From NCBI RefSeq assembly GCF_018122735.1, contig NZ_JAGRRD010000001.1:332475-396474 (forward strand): a stretch of 64,000 nucleotides of DNA. The letters run 5' to 3'. Both the position numbers and the translations under genes were made by a program. Positions 6,972 through 16,351 of this stretch are shown here, one piece after another. This DNA comes from Azoarcus sp. L1K30 (GTDB lineage Bacteria > Pseudomonadota > Gammaproteobacteria > Burkholderiales > Rhodocyclaceae). The stretch's first letter is position 1, and each line of letters starts with the position of its first letter. Under the pieces are notes generated by a model that had not been told where the DNA came from, ran no database searches, and saw only the letters and a list, made by a program, of their open reading frames with translations.

Positions 6972-8312
6972 ATGAGTTTCAGGCACAAGGTGGTTTGGTC
7001 AGAGGGGATGTTTCTGCGTCCCCAGCATTTTCAGCAGCAGGAGCGTTACCTGGAGGCCTATGCGCACCTTCGTGTCTCGGCTCTGGGTGACTTCCAGTGG
7101 GGGTTCGTCGAATTGGAGATCGATGACGATGCCCTGGGTCTGGGGTGCGTTGCGGTACGTCGTGCCCGGGGTGTGTTGCCCGACGGGCTGCCTTTTTCGC
7201 TGCCGGCGGATGGGGCTGACGGACTGGCGATCGATATTCCGTCGGGCGCGCGCGACGTGAAGGTCTGCCTGGCGCTGCCGCCGGTGCGGGAGGGCAGCGA
7301 AGCGCTCATCTTCGACGACGATCCCAAGAGTAATGCGCGCTTCGTTGCGCGGCTGGAGGAGGTTGCCGACGCCAATGCGATGGGGCAGGCGGGGGCAGAG
7401 ATCCAGACCTCGAGAGCGCGTTTCAGGCTCTTGCTGGAGCCCGATGTGCCCGCGGGCTGGAGCACGCTCGGCGTGGTGCGCGTGCGTGAGCGGCTTGCCA
7501 ACAACCAGGTGAACCTGGACCACGACTATGTGCCGCCGATGCTGAGTTGCAGGCAGCATGCCATCCTGGACGGCTATGTTCGCGAGGTGGCGGGGCTGCT
7601 CGGGCAGCGTGGCGAGGCCTTGGCGCTGCGCGTGTCGTCCGCGGGCAGGGGCGGGGTATCCGAAATCGGTGATTTCCTGTTGCTGAAGCTGGTGAATCAC
7701 TGGCTGCCGTTCATGCTGCATCTGAATCAGAGCGAGGTCGTGCATCCGGAACGCCTCTTTTCCGAACTGCTGCGACTCGTCGGCGAACTGTCGGTATTTT
7801 CAAACCCGAACCGGCGACCGAATACCTACCCGGCCTATCGACATGACGATCTGCAGGCCTGCTTCGGACCCGTGATGGTCGACCTGCGGCGGGCGCTCGC
7901 GCTTGTGCTCGAGCAGACCGCACTGCGTATCGCGCTGGAGGAGCGCAAGTACGGGATCTGGACCGCGCTTGTCCCGGACCGCTTGTTGTTCAAGACCGCT
8001 TCTTTTGTCCTCGCCGCGCACGCAAACATGCCGCCGGAGCAGCTCCAGTCGCAGTTCCCGACGCAGGTGAAGGTCGGCACGGTCGAGAAGATCCGGGATC
8101 TGGTCAATCTGCACCTGCCGGGCGTTCGCCTGAAGCCGCTGCCGGTGGCGCCAAGGGAGTTGCCCTATCACGCGGGCTATCAGTATTTCGAACTCGATAC
8201 ACACCACGAATTGTGGAAAGAGCTCGAACGCAGCGCAGGAGTGGCCCTGCACATCGCGGGTGACTTCCCGTCACTGGAACTCGAATGCTGGGCGATCCGG
8301 CGCCAGGGCTGA
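6972..8312 (+). CDS. tssK: TssK, T6SS baseplate protein
   Basis: 446 residues from the ATG at 6972, where the family start MSFRHKVVWSEGMFLRPQHF begins; the 48 codons open upstream are not TssK. TssK trimers link the baseplate (TssEFG and VgrG) to the TssL/TssM membrane complex. Other family marks are QQQERYLEAYAHLR, LFSELLRLVGELSVFSNPNR and the C-terminal YFELDTHHELWKELERS. The usual TssK length is about 440-450. It is followed by tssL after 63 nt. Confidence 0.96.
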   Translation: MSFRHKVVWSEGMFLRPQHFQQQERYLEAYAHLRVSALGDFQWGFVELEIDDDALGLGCVAVRRARGVLPDGLPFSLPADGADGLAIDIPSGARDVKVCLALPPVREGSEALIFDDDPKSNARFVARLEEVADANAMGQAGAEIQTSRARFRLLLEPDVPAGWSTLGVVRVRERLANNQVNLDHDYVPPMLSCRQHAILDGYVREVAGLLGQRGEALALRVSSAGRGGVSEIGDFLLLKLVNHWLPFMLHLNQSEVVHPERLFSELLRLVGELSVFSNPNRRPNTYPAYRHDDLQACFGPVMVDLRRALALVLEQTALRIALEERKYGIWTALVPDRLLFKTASFVLAAHANMPPEQLQSQFPTQVKVGTVEKIRDLVNLHLPGVRLKPLPVAPRELPYHAGYQYFELDTHHELWKELERSAGVALHIAGDFPSLELECWAIRRQG

Positions 8313-8375
8313 GGCACAGAAACACATGGATGTTCGGTTGAGTCTTGTTGCAATCACGGCTGGAGGCGCCCGGCC

Positions 8376-9686
8376 GTGACTCAGAATAGTCTTCTTTTCG
8401 GGCTGGATGGCAGCGTACCGGGGGGGCAGCGGCACGAAAGCCGCGGCCCGACCCATCGTCAAGATGGCGAGCCGGTGAGTCTGCCGTCGTGGAGCGACAA
8501 TCCGCTCGTCGCGGCGGCAGACAAGTTGTTGAACCTGTTGTCCCGCATTCCGACCGTCACCAAGCTGGATGACCCCGGTACGCTGCGCGAGCGACTGCTT
8601 CACGAGTTGCGTGCGTTCGAGCAGCGTGCGCTGGCGGCAAATGTCTCGCGCGAGGAGGTCATCGGTGCGCGCTACTGCCTGTGCACTGCACTTGACGAGA
8701 TGGCGGCGCAGACGCCCTGGGGGAGCCAGGGGGTGTGGGGACGTCACAGCCTGCTTGTGACCTTCCACAACGAGACCTGGGGGGGGGAGAAGTACTACCA
8801 GTTGCTTGCCCGCCTGGCCCAGAATCCCGAACGACATCACAACCTGATCGAGTTGCTCTACTACTGCAACGCGCTGGGGTTCGAGGGCAAGTTCCGTGTG
8901 GTCGAGAACGGCCACTCGCAGCTCGAAATCCTGAAGCGCCGGGTTGCCGGTCTGCTGGGCGCCGGATCGGCGGGCTATGACCGTCGCTTGTCCCCCCATT
9001 GGGAAGGTGTGGCGACCACGCGCGACACCTGGCGCCTGGTTCCGGCCTGGGTGGTTGCGAGCATTTGCGCGTTTCTTGCGTTTCTGGCCTTCATGTGGTT
9101 CGTGTTTTCGCTTGCGCCACCGTCCGATGCGCTGTTTGCGCGGCTGGCGGGGCTCGACATTCCGCGCCCCGAGCTGAAGGCGGTGAGCGAGCCGCCACCG
9201 CCGCGGCTGCGCCGCTTTCTCGAAGCCGAGATCCGTGCCCGCATGCTCGAGGTGGAGGATCTGGCCGACCGAAGCGTCATTACGCTGGTGGGCGATGGCC
9301 TGTTCGATTCGGGCAGCGTCGACATCCAGGCGCGCTACTTGCCCGTGTTCGCCCGGATTGTCGATGCGCTCAACGAAGTGGGTGGCAGCATTCTGGTGAG
9401 CGGCTATACGGACAGCCGGCCGATGCGAAGCGTTCGCTTTCCTTCGAACTGGCACCTGTCCGAGGCGCGTGCCCGTGCGGTGGGCGAGCTGCTTGACGCC
9501 CGCCTTGCGGTGCGTGGCCGGGTCAGAACCGAAGGTCGCGGCGAGGCCGACCCGGTGGCGTCGAATGACACTGCGGAGGGGCGCGCGCGCAATCGTCGCG
9601 TGGTGCTGACGCTGATGCTGTCGGCCGAAGAGATTCATCGCCAGATCAACGTCGCAGCCTTGCCTGCCGCGGAGGCCGCGCAATGA
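8376..9686 (+). CDS. tssL: TssL with C-terminal OmpA domain
   Basis: 436 residues from a GTG start; tssM overlaps its stop by ATGA. Residues about 45-200 form the cytoplasmic DotU/IcmH domain (NPLVAAADKLLNLLSRIP, CLCTALDEMAAQTPWG, LLYYCNALGFEGKFRV). One membrane span follows at about 225-247 (VASICAFLAFLAFMWFVFSL). The periplasmic part ends in an OmpA domain (about 300-425: FDSGSVDIQARYLPVF, GYTDSRPM, GRGEADPVASND...NRRV). This makes an extended TssL that can hold peptidoglycan itself. TssL, TssM and TssJ form the trans-envelope complex. Confidence 0.95.
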   Translation: MTQNSLLFGLDGSVPGGQRHESRGPTHRQDGEPVSLPSWSDNPLVAAADKLLNLLSRIPTVTKLDDPGTLRERLLHELRAFEQRALAANVSREEVIGARYCLCTALDEMAAQTPWGSQGVWGRHSLLVTFHNETWGGEKYYQLLARLAQNPERHHNLIELLYYCNALGFEGKFRVVENGHSQLEILKRRVAGLLGAGSAGYDRRLSPHWEGVATTRDTWRLVPAWVVASICAFLAFLAFMWFVFSLAPPSDALFARLAGLDIPRPELKAVSEPPPPRLRRFLEAEIRARMLEVEDLADRSVITLVGDGLFDSGSVDIQARYLPVFARIVDALNEVGGSILVSGYTDSRPMRSVRFPSNWHLSEARARAVGELLDARLAVRGRVRTEGRGEADPVASNDTAEGRARNRRVVLTLMLSAEEIHRQINVAALPAAEAAQ

Positions 9687-12600
9687 TCTATTCCCTGTTT
9701 CGCCGCATGCTTTCGGCATTGCTGTCGCGTGCGTTCTGGACCGTGGTCGGGGTGGTGTTTGCATCCCTGCTGATCTGGTTCGTCGGCCCGATCGTGGCCT
9801 TCGGCGAGATTCGCCCGCTCGAGAGCGTGTCGGCCCGTATCTGGACGATTGTCGTCCTGGTCGCGTATTTCGTGCTGCGCTACTTCGTGCGCAGGTGGCG
9901 CAAAGGGGCGACCAATGCGCGGATTGCGGACCGCTTGAGAAATACCTTGCTGCCCACGCGCGCCGACGAGTCGGACGAGGCGCGCATGCTCCGCCAGCGC
10001 TTCGACGATGCCTTGAAGATTCTGCGCCATGCGCGATTTGCGAAAGGCGGCACTTCGTTCGTGTCGCGCTTGATGGGGGGCGGACGCTACCTGTATGAGT
10101 TGCCCTGGTACATCATCATCGGCGCGCCGGGGGCAGGAAAGACCACCGCATTGCTCAATTCGGGGCTGTCGTTTCCATTGGCCAAGTCGCATGGCAAGGG
10201 GGCGGTAAAGGGCGTTGGCGGCACACGCCATTGCGACTGGTGGTTCACCGACGAAGCGGTGTTGATCGATACCGCTGGTCGGTATACGACGCATGAAACC
10301 GATGCCGAGGCGGACAAGGCCGAATGGCAGAGCTTCATGGGGCTTCTGCGCAAGACGCGCGCGAGCCAGCCACTCAATGGTGTCCTGCTCACGCTTTCCG
10401 TGTCGGAACTGCTCGATGCCAGTGTCGAAGCGCGCAAGGCCCATGCCGAGACGCTGCGGATGCGGCTCGACGAGCTGCGTAACGATCTTGGCATCGAGTT
10501 CCCGGTGTATCTGCTGGTAAACAAGTGCGACCTGCTGTCCGGTTTCGACGAGTATTTTGCCGCGCTCGATCGCAGCGGGCGCGAGCAGGTGTGGGGTTTT
10601 ACCGCGCCCTATGCCGATGGCGCCGTCAATGTGCTGGATGCCGACGCGATCAATGGCGAGCTCGCTTTGCTCAAGAAGCGCGTGCACGAGGGCCTGGTCG
10701 ACACGCTGCAGGGCGAGCCGGAGTTGGGCCGACGCGCGCTCATCTATTCGTTTCCGCAGCAGTTTGCCTTGCTGTGCGATGTGATCGGCGAGGTTGCGGC
10801 GGCCGTGTTCGCCGATTCGAGGTTCTCCAGTGCGCCGCTGCTCAGAGGGGTGTATTTCACCAGCGGAACCCAGGAGGGCACGCCGCTCGACAGGGTGCTC
10901 TCCATCATGGGGGCGCCGGCGCCGCGTCCCGAACGGCGCGTGGCCGGTCAGGGGAAAAGCTATTTCCTGAACGAGCTGCTGACGCATGTCGTCTTCGAAG
11001 AGGCGCACCTGGCGGGGAAGAACCGGCGTGTGAGCCGTCGGCAGCGTCTGCTTGCGATCTCTGCATATGGCCTCAGTGCCGTCCTGCTCGTCGGTGCGCT
11101 GGCAGCCTGGACGGTGAGTTATCGCAATAACCTTGCCTACCTTGCCGAGGTCGATAGCAAGACGGCACGTCTCGAAGCCCATTTGCAGGCGCTCTCGCCA
11201 GAGGTCGACGGCAATCTCTATGCGCTGCTGGGTACGCTTTCCGAAGCCGAATCGGTTGCCGATGCCACGGCCTTCCCGGTGGCCCAGCCTCTGCTTGCGT
11301 GGACCTTCGGTCTGTACCAGGGAGACAAGCTGCAGGCCGGCGCGCGTCCGGTGTACGAGGCATTGCTGCGGGAGCGTCTTGCGCCTGCCTTGAACGTACG
11401 CCTTGAGAATCTGCTCAGGACGGTGGCGGTCGAGGACCTCGAGTTCGCCTACGAGATTCTCAAGGCCTACCTGATGCTGCACGACCCCGCCCATTTCAAC
11501 GCCGACGAATTCAAGGCCTTCGTCATGGCCGATTGGGACTACAACATGCCTGCCGGTGCCGCTGCCGGCGAGCGGGCAGCGCTCGAGCGCCACGTCAGCG
11601 CGCTGGCCAGCCTCGGTAGCGTCGCCTCGGGGACGGCGGTGAATGATGCGCTGGTGGCATCGACCCGGGCCAGGCTGTCGCAGTACTCGTCGGCGCAACG
11701 AACCTATCGGCGTCTGGTACGCGCATTGACGAAGAATGCACTGCCCGATTTCTCGGTGGGCGGCACGGTCGGGCCCGGCGCGCCGACCGTTTTCCGCCGG
11801 GTGAGCGGGCGCCCGCTCACCGACGGGGTCGCTTCGCTGTACACCTACCGCGGCTACCACGAACTGTTCGAGAAAGAGGTCGCGAATGTCCTGCGCTACG
11901 TCGGCAAGGATGAATCGTGGGTGCTGGGCGTTTCCGAGAAAAATGCCAAGGACCGCGCCGAGGCACTGGCCAGCGGCGAATTGGCGCTGGAGGTCAAGCG
12001 TCTGTACATGTGGGACTACGTCGCGCGTTGGGAACAGTTTCTCGACGATGTCGACATCGTTGCGCCGACCACACTCAGCGCGGCAACCGAGCTTGCGAGG
12101 ATTCTCTCGTCGCCGGATTCGCCATTGTCCCGGCTGATGCTTGCGGTCGTGCGCGAAACGACCCTGCTCAAGCAGGACAAGAACGATGCCCGCGCCGAGT
12201 ATTCGATGCTCGACCGCGTGCGGCGCACGGCGAAGGCGACCAGCGACGATGTGACCCGGATCGTGGGGCCCAGCGCGCTGCCCGGAAGAATCGGCCCGGC
12301 CGAGCGCCCCGAACTGATCGTGGACAATCGCTTCGAGTCCCTGCGCCGGTCCGTGGGCACGGGGACGGACGGTTCTGCCGCATTGGGGGGCTCAGCCCAG
12401 GGTCTGTCCGAGTTGTATCTGTTGCTGAGTTCGGCCGAGGCCGCGCGGGCAGGCGGCTACCCGCCCCCGAGCAGCGATCTGCCGGCGCGCCTGCAGGCCG
12501 ATGCCGCACGCCTGCCGCAGCCGGGACGGCGCCTGCTGGAGACGCTCGCGAACTCGGGGGCCACGCTGGTGGCACGTGAAACCCGCGTGGCCAAGAGCAA

Positions 12601-13288
12601 GCAGTTGGTCGGCACCGTCACGCGCAGTTGCCGCGAGGCGATCGAGGGGCGCTATCCGTTTGCGCAAGGGGTGTCCAGCGAGGTGGCGGTGGGCGACTTT
12701 ACCCGTCTGTTCGGTCCTGGCGGCATGTTCGACAGCTATTTTCAGACTGAACTCGCGCCCTTCGTCGATGCCTCGACCAACCCATGGAGATTGCGTCCCG
12801 GCGCTCAGGGGGGGCTTGGTGCGGGGGGCGCGTTGAGTGCATTCGAGCGCGCGGACGTCATCAAGGACGTGTTCTTCCGCAGTGGCTCGGGGGCGCCGAC
12901 GGTGACCGTCATCATCAAACCCATCGTGATGGATGCGTCGATCACCAGCCTGGTACTGGATGTGGATGGACAGGTTGTGCGTTACCAGCACGGGCCGCAG
13001 GTCGGCCACACGCTGCGGTGGCCCGGCCCCAAGGGCAGCAACCAGATCCGGGTGGCCATGGAGCCCGCGCTGGCGGGGCAGTCGTCGGGTCTGGTCGTCG
13101 ACGGGCCATGGGCGCTGCACAGGCTGTTGGACAAAGCGGAAATCATCGCTGGCGACAGCCCCGAGCGTTTTCGGGCAGTGCTCGACGTCGGTGGCCGCCA
13201 TGCGACTTTCGAGATTGCTGCCAGCAGTGTGAAGAATCCGTTCCGCCTGAAGGAAATGAGGGAGTTCAAATGTCCGACAGGTCTGTGA
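9683..13288 (+). CDS. tssM: TssM, IcmF-family inner-membrane protein
   Basis: 1201 residues, normal for TssM. Two N-terminal membrane spans (about 15-38 and 50-75) and a third near 455-477 (LLAISAYGLSAVLLVGALAAW) bracket a cytoplasmic NTPase-like domain with an intact Walker A (GAPGAGKT, about 146-153) and LIDTAGRY as the next switch-like motif. The long C-terminal part is periplasmic and contacts TssJ; it ends with the TssM/IcmF C-terminal beta domain (FFRSGSGAPTVTVIIKPIVM onward). Its start overlaps the tssL stop by 4 nt. A 42-codon frame begins inside its last codons and ends on the tssF start. Confidence 0.97.
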   Translation: MIYSLFRRMLSALLSRAFWTVVGVVFASLLIWFVGPIVAFGEIRPLESVSARIWTIVVLVAYFVLRYFVRRWRKGATNARIADRLRNTLLPTRADESDEARMLRQRFDDALKILRHARFAKGGTSFVSRLMGGGRYLYELPWYIIIGAPGAGKTTALLNSGLSFPLAKSHGKGAVKGVGGTRHCDWWFTDEAVLIDTAGRYTTHETDAEADKAEWQSFMGLLRKTRASQPLNGVLLTLSVSELLDASVEARKAHAETLRMRLDELRNDLGIEFPVYLLVNKCDLLSGFDEYFAALDRSGREQVWGFTAPYADGAVNVLDADAINGELALLKKRVHEGLVDTLQGEPELGRRALIYSFPQQFALLCDVIGEVAAAVFADSRFSSAPLLRGVYFTSGTQEGTPLDRVLSIMGAPAPRPERRVAGQGKSYFLNELLTHVVFEEAHLAGKNRRVSRRQRLLAISAYGLSAVLLVGALAAWTVSYRNNLAYLAEVDSKTARLEAHLQALSPEVDGNLYALLGTLSEAESVADATAFPVAQPLLAWTFGLYQGDKLQAGARPVYEALLRERLAPALNVRLENLLRTVAVEDLEFAYEILKAYLMLHDPAHFNADEFKAFVMADWDYNMPAGAAAGERAALERHVSALASLGSVASGTAVNDALVASTRARLSQYSSAQRTYRRLVRALTKNALPDFSVGGTVGPGAPTVFRRVSGRPLTDGVASLYTYRGYHELFEKEVANVLRYVGKDESWVLGVSEKNAKDRAEALASGELALEVKRLYMWDYVARWEQFLDDVDIVAPTTLSAATELARILSSPDSPLSRLMLAVVRETTLLKQDKNDARAEYSMLDRVRRTAKATSDDVTRIVGPSALPGRIGPAERPELIVDNRFESLRRSVGTGTDGSAALGGSAQGLSELYLLLSSAEAARAGGYPPPSSDLPARLQADAARLPQPGRRLLETLANSGATLVARETRVAKSKQLVGTVTRSCREAIEGRYPFAQGVSSEVAVGDFTRLFGPGGMFDSYFQTELAPFVDASTNPWRLRPGAQGGLGAGGALSAFERADVIKDVFFRSGSGAPTVTVIIKPIVMDASITSLVLDVDGQVVRYQHGPQVGHTLRWPGPKGSNQIRVAMEPALAGQSSGLVVDGPWALHRLLDKAEIIAGDSPERFRAVLDVGGRHATFEIAASSVKNPFRLKEMREFKCPTGL

Positions 13289-13398
13289 GCGTGGCTTCCC
13301 GTCGTGGCGGGCACTCGGTGCCGGTGCGGCAGGGGCGGGGCCGCAACAGCATTCGTTCGAAGTGCCCGATCGTGTCAGCGTTGGGCGGTCCTGTATGA
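13270..13398 (+). CDS. Possible 42-residue bridging peptide between tssM and tssF
   Basis: An ATG inside the end of tssM, preceded by a good ribosome-binding site (GAGGGAG, 5 nt before), opens 42 codons whose TGA overlaps the tssF ATG (ATGA at 13395). The peptide is Arg/Ser-rich with no recognised domain. It fills an otherwise unexplained 106-nt gap and would couple translation of tssM to tssF. It may be a leader-like coupling frame or the remnant of a lost gene. Low confidence that the peptide itself matters. Confidence 0.3.
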   Translation: MSDRSVSVASRRGGHSVPVRQGRGRNSIRSKCPIVSALGGPV

Positions 13399-15269
13399 AT
13401 TCGGAATTTCTCGACTATTACAACAAGGAGCTCGGCTACCTGAGGGAGATGGGGAGCGAGTTCGCCGCCGCCTTCCCGAAGGTCGCGTCCCGCCTCGGCA
13501 TGCAGGGCGAGACCGTGGCCGATCCCTACGTGGAGCGCCTGCTGGAGGGCTTTGCCTTCCTCGCGGCGCGTATCCACGTGAAGCTCGATGCCGAGTTTCC
13601 CCGCTTTTCCCAGCGCCTGCTGGAGGTGGTCTACCCGCACTACCTCGCGCCGACGCCATCGATGGCGATCGTCCAGATGGTGCCGGACGAGCAGCAGGGC
13701 GAGGACAAGCAGTCGGGCGGGATGCTGATTCCGCGCGCAACTCGTGTCAGTACTGCGGCGGTGCCCGGGACGCAGACACCGTGTACCTTCACCACCGGCC
13801 AGGATGTCGAGGTGTGGCCGATCGACATGCTCGATGCCACGGCCGAACTGCCGGGCGAGGACTTGGGTAATCTGCGGCTCGAAGGCACGGAGCCGGTGAA
13901 GGGCGTCATTCGCCTGCAGTTGCGATACCGTCAGAACGACCCCGCATTGCGTGGGTGTCCCGATCGCCTGACGTTCCACATCGCTGCGGAAGAGCCGGAC
14001 GCCAGTACCTTGTACGAGGCCGTCGTCGCGCATGGACTGGGCGTCGTCGTCAGGGAGCGTTTCGGTCGTGGCGTACGAACGGTGCTGGGTCGAAGCGCGA
14101 TCAGGCCGGAAGGCTTCGGTGCCGATCAGGCCTTGCTGCCGACGGACAGTCGCGTGTTTCAGGGCTACCGGCTGCTGCACGAGTATTTTGCCTTCCCGCG
14201 GCGCTACCTGTTCTTTTCGCTGTCGGGCCTGGCCAAGGGGCTGCGGCGGATCGACGAGGCCCACTTCGAGTTGTTGATCCTGCTCGATTGCGATCCTGCG
14301 ACGCTGGGACTGCAGGTCAGCCGCAAGGACTTCGAACTCAACTGCGTGCCGGTCATCAATCTGTTTCCCGCACCGGGAAACCGGCTCCTGGTCGGGCCGG
14401 AGACGCTGGAGCACCATGTGGTGGCCGACCGCACCCGGCCACTGGATTTCGAGGTCTATCGCGTCGACGCGGTCGATGGTTTCGATCGTGGCAATGACCC
14501 GGTGCGAACATTCCGTCCCTTCTATCATTACATCGCGCCCGATTGCAGTGGTACGGGCGAGGCTTTCTTCTCCGTGAGACGTGCCCCCAGGCGGATTTCA
14601 GAGCCGGCCAAGCGCAGCGGGGGGCGCTCGGGCTACCTGGGTTCGGAGGTCTATCTGTCGCTGGTCGATACCAGGGAGGCGCCGTGGCCCGAGCGCATCG
14701 ACCAGCTCACCGTCGATCTGTTGCTGACCAACCGGGATTTGCCCTTGTTGCTGCCGACCGGGGACGTGCTGCGCCTGGAGGTCGATGCCGGACTGCCGGT
14801 TCATGGACGGTTGATCAAGGGGCCGACGCGGCCGCGCAACCCGGTCGCCGAGCGCGAAATGACCTGGCGCCTGATCAGTCACCTGTCGCTCAACTATCTG
14901 GCGCTGCGCGACATGGATCCGGCCAGCGGCGCGGGCCTGCTGCGTGAGTTGCTGGGTCTGTATGCGACGCTGGCAGACCCGGTGGTGGCGCGCCAGGCCG
15001 ATTCGATCACCGCCACCGACACGCGCGCAGTCAACCGTCGCCTGCCGGTCAGCGGCCCGCTGGTGTTCGGGCGGGGAGTGGCGGTGTCGGTCACGGTCGA
15101 TGAGCAGCCCTTCGCCGGTGGCAGTCCCTATCTGTTTGGTGCCGTGCTCGAGCAGTTCCTGTCGCGTCATGTGTCGATGAACATGTTCTGTGAGCTCGAG
15201 TTGGTGAGCACGACCAGAGGCAGTCTGGCGAAATGGCCGCCGCGCTGGGGAGGACGTCCCGATGTCTGA
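13395..15269 (+). CDS. tssF: TssF, T6SS baseplate wedge protein
   Basis: 624 residues from the ATG at 13395, giving the family start MNSEFLDYYNKELGYLREMG. TssF with TssG forms the baseplate wedge around VgrG, joined by TssE and TssK. Marks include FAAAFPKVASRLGM, DPYVERLLEGFAFLAARIHVKLD, FSQRLLEVVYPHYLAPTPSM, and the C-terminal LEQFLSRHVSMNMFCELELVS. The next gene, tssG, overlaps its end by 8 nt, as usual for this pair. Confidence 0.96.
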   Translation: MNSEFLDYYNKELGYLREMGSEFAAAFPKVASRLGMQGETVADPYVERLLEGFAFLAARIHVKLDAEFPRFSQRLLEVVYPHYLAPTPSMAIVQMVPDEQQGEDKQSGGMLIPRATRVSTAAVPGTQTPCTFTTGQDVEVWPIDMLDATAELPGEDLGNLRLEGTEPVKGVIRLQLRYRQNDPALRGCPDRLTFHIAAEEPDASTLYEAVVAHGLGVVVRERFGRGVRTVLGRSAIRPEGFGADQALLPTDSRVFQGYRLLHEYFAFPRRYLFFSLSGLAKGLRRIDEAHFELLILLDCDPATLGLQVSRKDFELNCVPVINLFPAPGNRLLVGPETLEHHVVADRTRPLDFEVYRVDAVDGFDRGNDPVRTFRPFYHYIAPDCSGTGEAFFSVRRAPRRISEPAKRSGGRSGYLGSEVYLSLVDTREAPWPERIDQLTVDLLLTNRDLPLLLPTGDVLRLEVDAGLPVHGRLIKGPTRPRNPVAEREMTWRLISHLSLNYLALRDMDPASGAGLLRELLGLYATLADPVVARQADSITATDTRAVNRRLPVSGPLVFGRGVAVSVTVDEQPFAGGSPYLFGAVLEQFLSRHVSMNMFCELELVSTTRGSLAKWPPRWGGRPDV

Positions 15270-16335
15270 ATCACGCGCGGTCCGCGCGGGCGAGATTCCG
15301 TATCGGCGTGTGCTGGAGTCCGAGCCGTGGCGGGTGGACTGGTTCAACGCGCTGCGCTGGTTCGATGCCCGGCATTCGGACAAACCGCGCTTCGGCAGGG
15401 CGTTCCGGCCGGGTGACGAGTCGATCCGGGTGAGCCAGCCGCCATCCCTGCAGTTTGCCCCCGCTGCGGTCTCGGGCTTCGGCCATGACCGTGCCGGGCG
15501 TGTCCGGATCGAGCAGCTCGGGTTCGGGCTCTTCGGGCCGAACGGCCCTTTGCCGCTGCATCTGACCGAGCATGTGCGCAGCCTGAGTGCGCTCGACAAG
15601 GATGAGTCGCTGTGCGCCTTCGTCGACATGTTCCATCACCGCTTCGCCATGCTCTTTTACCGCGCGTGGGCCAGTTCGCAGTCCGCCGCCAGCCTGGACC
15701 GGGATGATGAGGACCGATTCGGAACCTACGTCGCGAGCCTCATCGGCTATGGCGAAGCGGCCGCTACCGGGCGCGACGCCGTTCCCGATCGGGCGAGGCG
15801 CTTCATGGCCGGGCATCTGGTGCGGACGACACGCAACCCGGAAGGATTGAAATCCATTCTCTCGAGCTATTTCGGCTGTCCGTTCCGCGTCGAGGAGTGG
15901 GTGGCACATTGGCTTGAGCTGGCACCGGAGGATCAGTCGGCGCTGGGCTCGGTGGCGGCACATTCGGGCTTGGGGACTGGGGCCGTGTGCGGCGCGCGGG
16001 TGCCCGACCGGCGGCATCGTTTCCGCCTTCATGCCGGGCCCTTGTCCATCGCCGAATACCGCCGCTTCCTGCCCGCGGGCGATTGGCATAGGGCCGTCCG
16101 GGATTGGGTGAGGAACTACATCGGCTTCGAACTGAGCTGGGACCTGCGACTTGTTCTGCGGCGCGACGAGGTGCCAAGGACGGCGCTGGGGGGCGGGGAG
16201 CGATTGGGGTGGACGACGTGGTTGGGTACGCGGCTCCACGAAGCCGACCGAGGGGATCTCGTTCTCGATTGCGAGCGATCGGGCAGCGCCGTGCGGCCCG
16301 CCGACGCGTCGGGCGCGCAGTCAGAAATTCACTGA
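15262..16335 (+). CDS. tssG: TssG, T6SS baseplate wedge protein
   Basis: 357 residues. Family marks: WRVDWFNALRWFDARHSDKP, FGLFGPNGPLPLHLTEHVRS, LDMFHHRFAMLFYRAW (with F in place of L at the start), the GHLVRTTRNPEGLKSILSSYF segment and a C-terminal LGWTTWLG. TssG scaffolds two TssF copies in each wedge. It overlaps tssF by 8 nt, and clpV begins 16 nt after its stop. Confidence 0.95.
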   Translation: MSESRAVRAGEIPYRRVLESEPWRVDWFNALRWFDARHSDKPRFGRAFRPGDESIRVSQPPSLQFAPAAVSGFGHDRAGRVRIEQLGFGLFGPNGPLPLHLTEHVRSLSALDKDESLCAFVDMFHHRFAMLFYRAWASSQSAASLDRDDEDRFGTYVASLIGYGEAAATGRDAVPDRARRFMAGHLVRTTRNPEGLKSILSSYFGCPFRVEEWVAHWLELAPEDQSALGSVAAHSGLGTGAVCGARVPDRRHRFRLHAGPLSIAEYRRFLPAGDWHRAVRDWVRNYIGFELSWDLRLVLRRDEVPRTALGGGERLGWTTWLGTRLHEADRGDLVLDCERSGSAVRPADASGAQSEIH

Positions 16336-16351
16336 AATAGAGGAAGTCATC

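Noticed and set aside
16151-16351. N-terminal extension of ClpV and of several other genes (TssC, TssK, TrpS, CspA)
   Set aside because: The extra codons overlap the previous gene in another frame, and the family start with ribosome-binding site lies further downstream.
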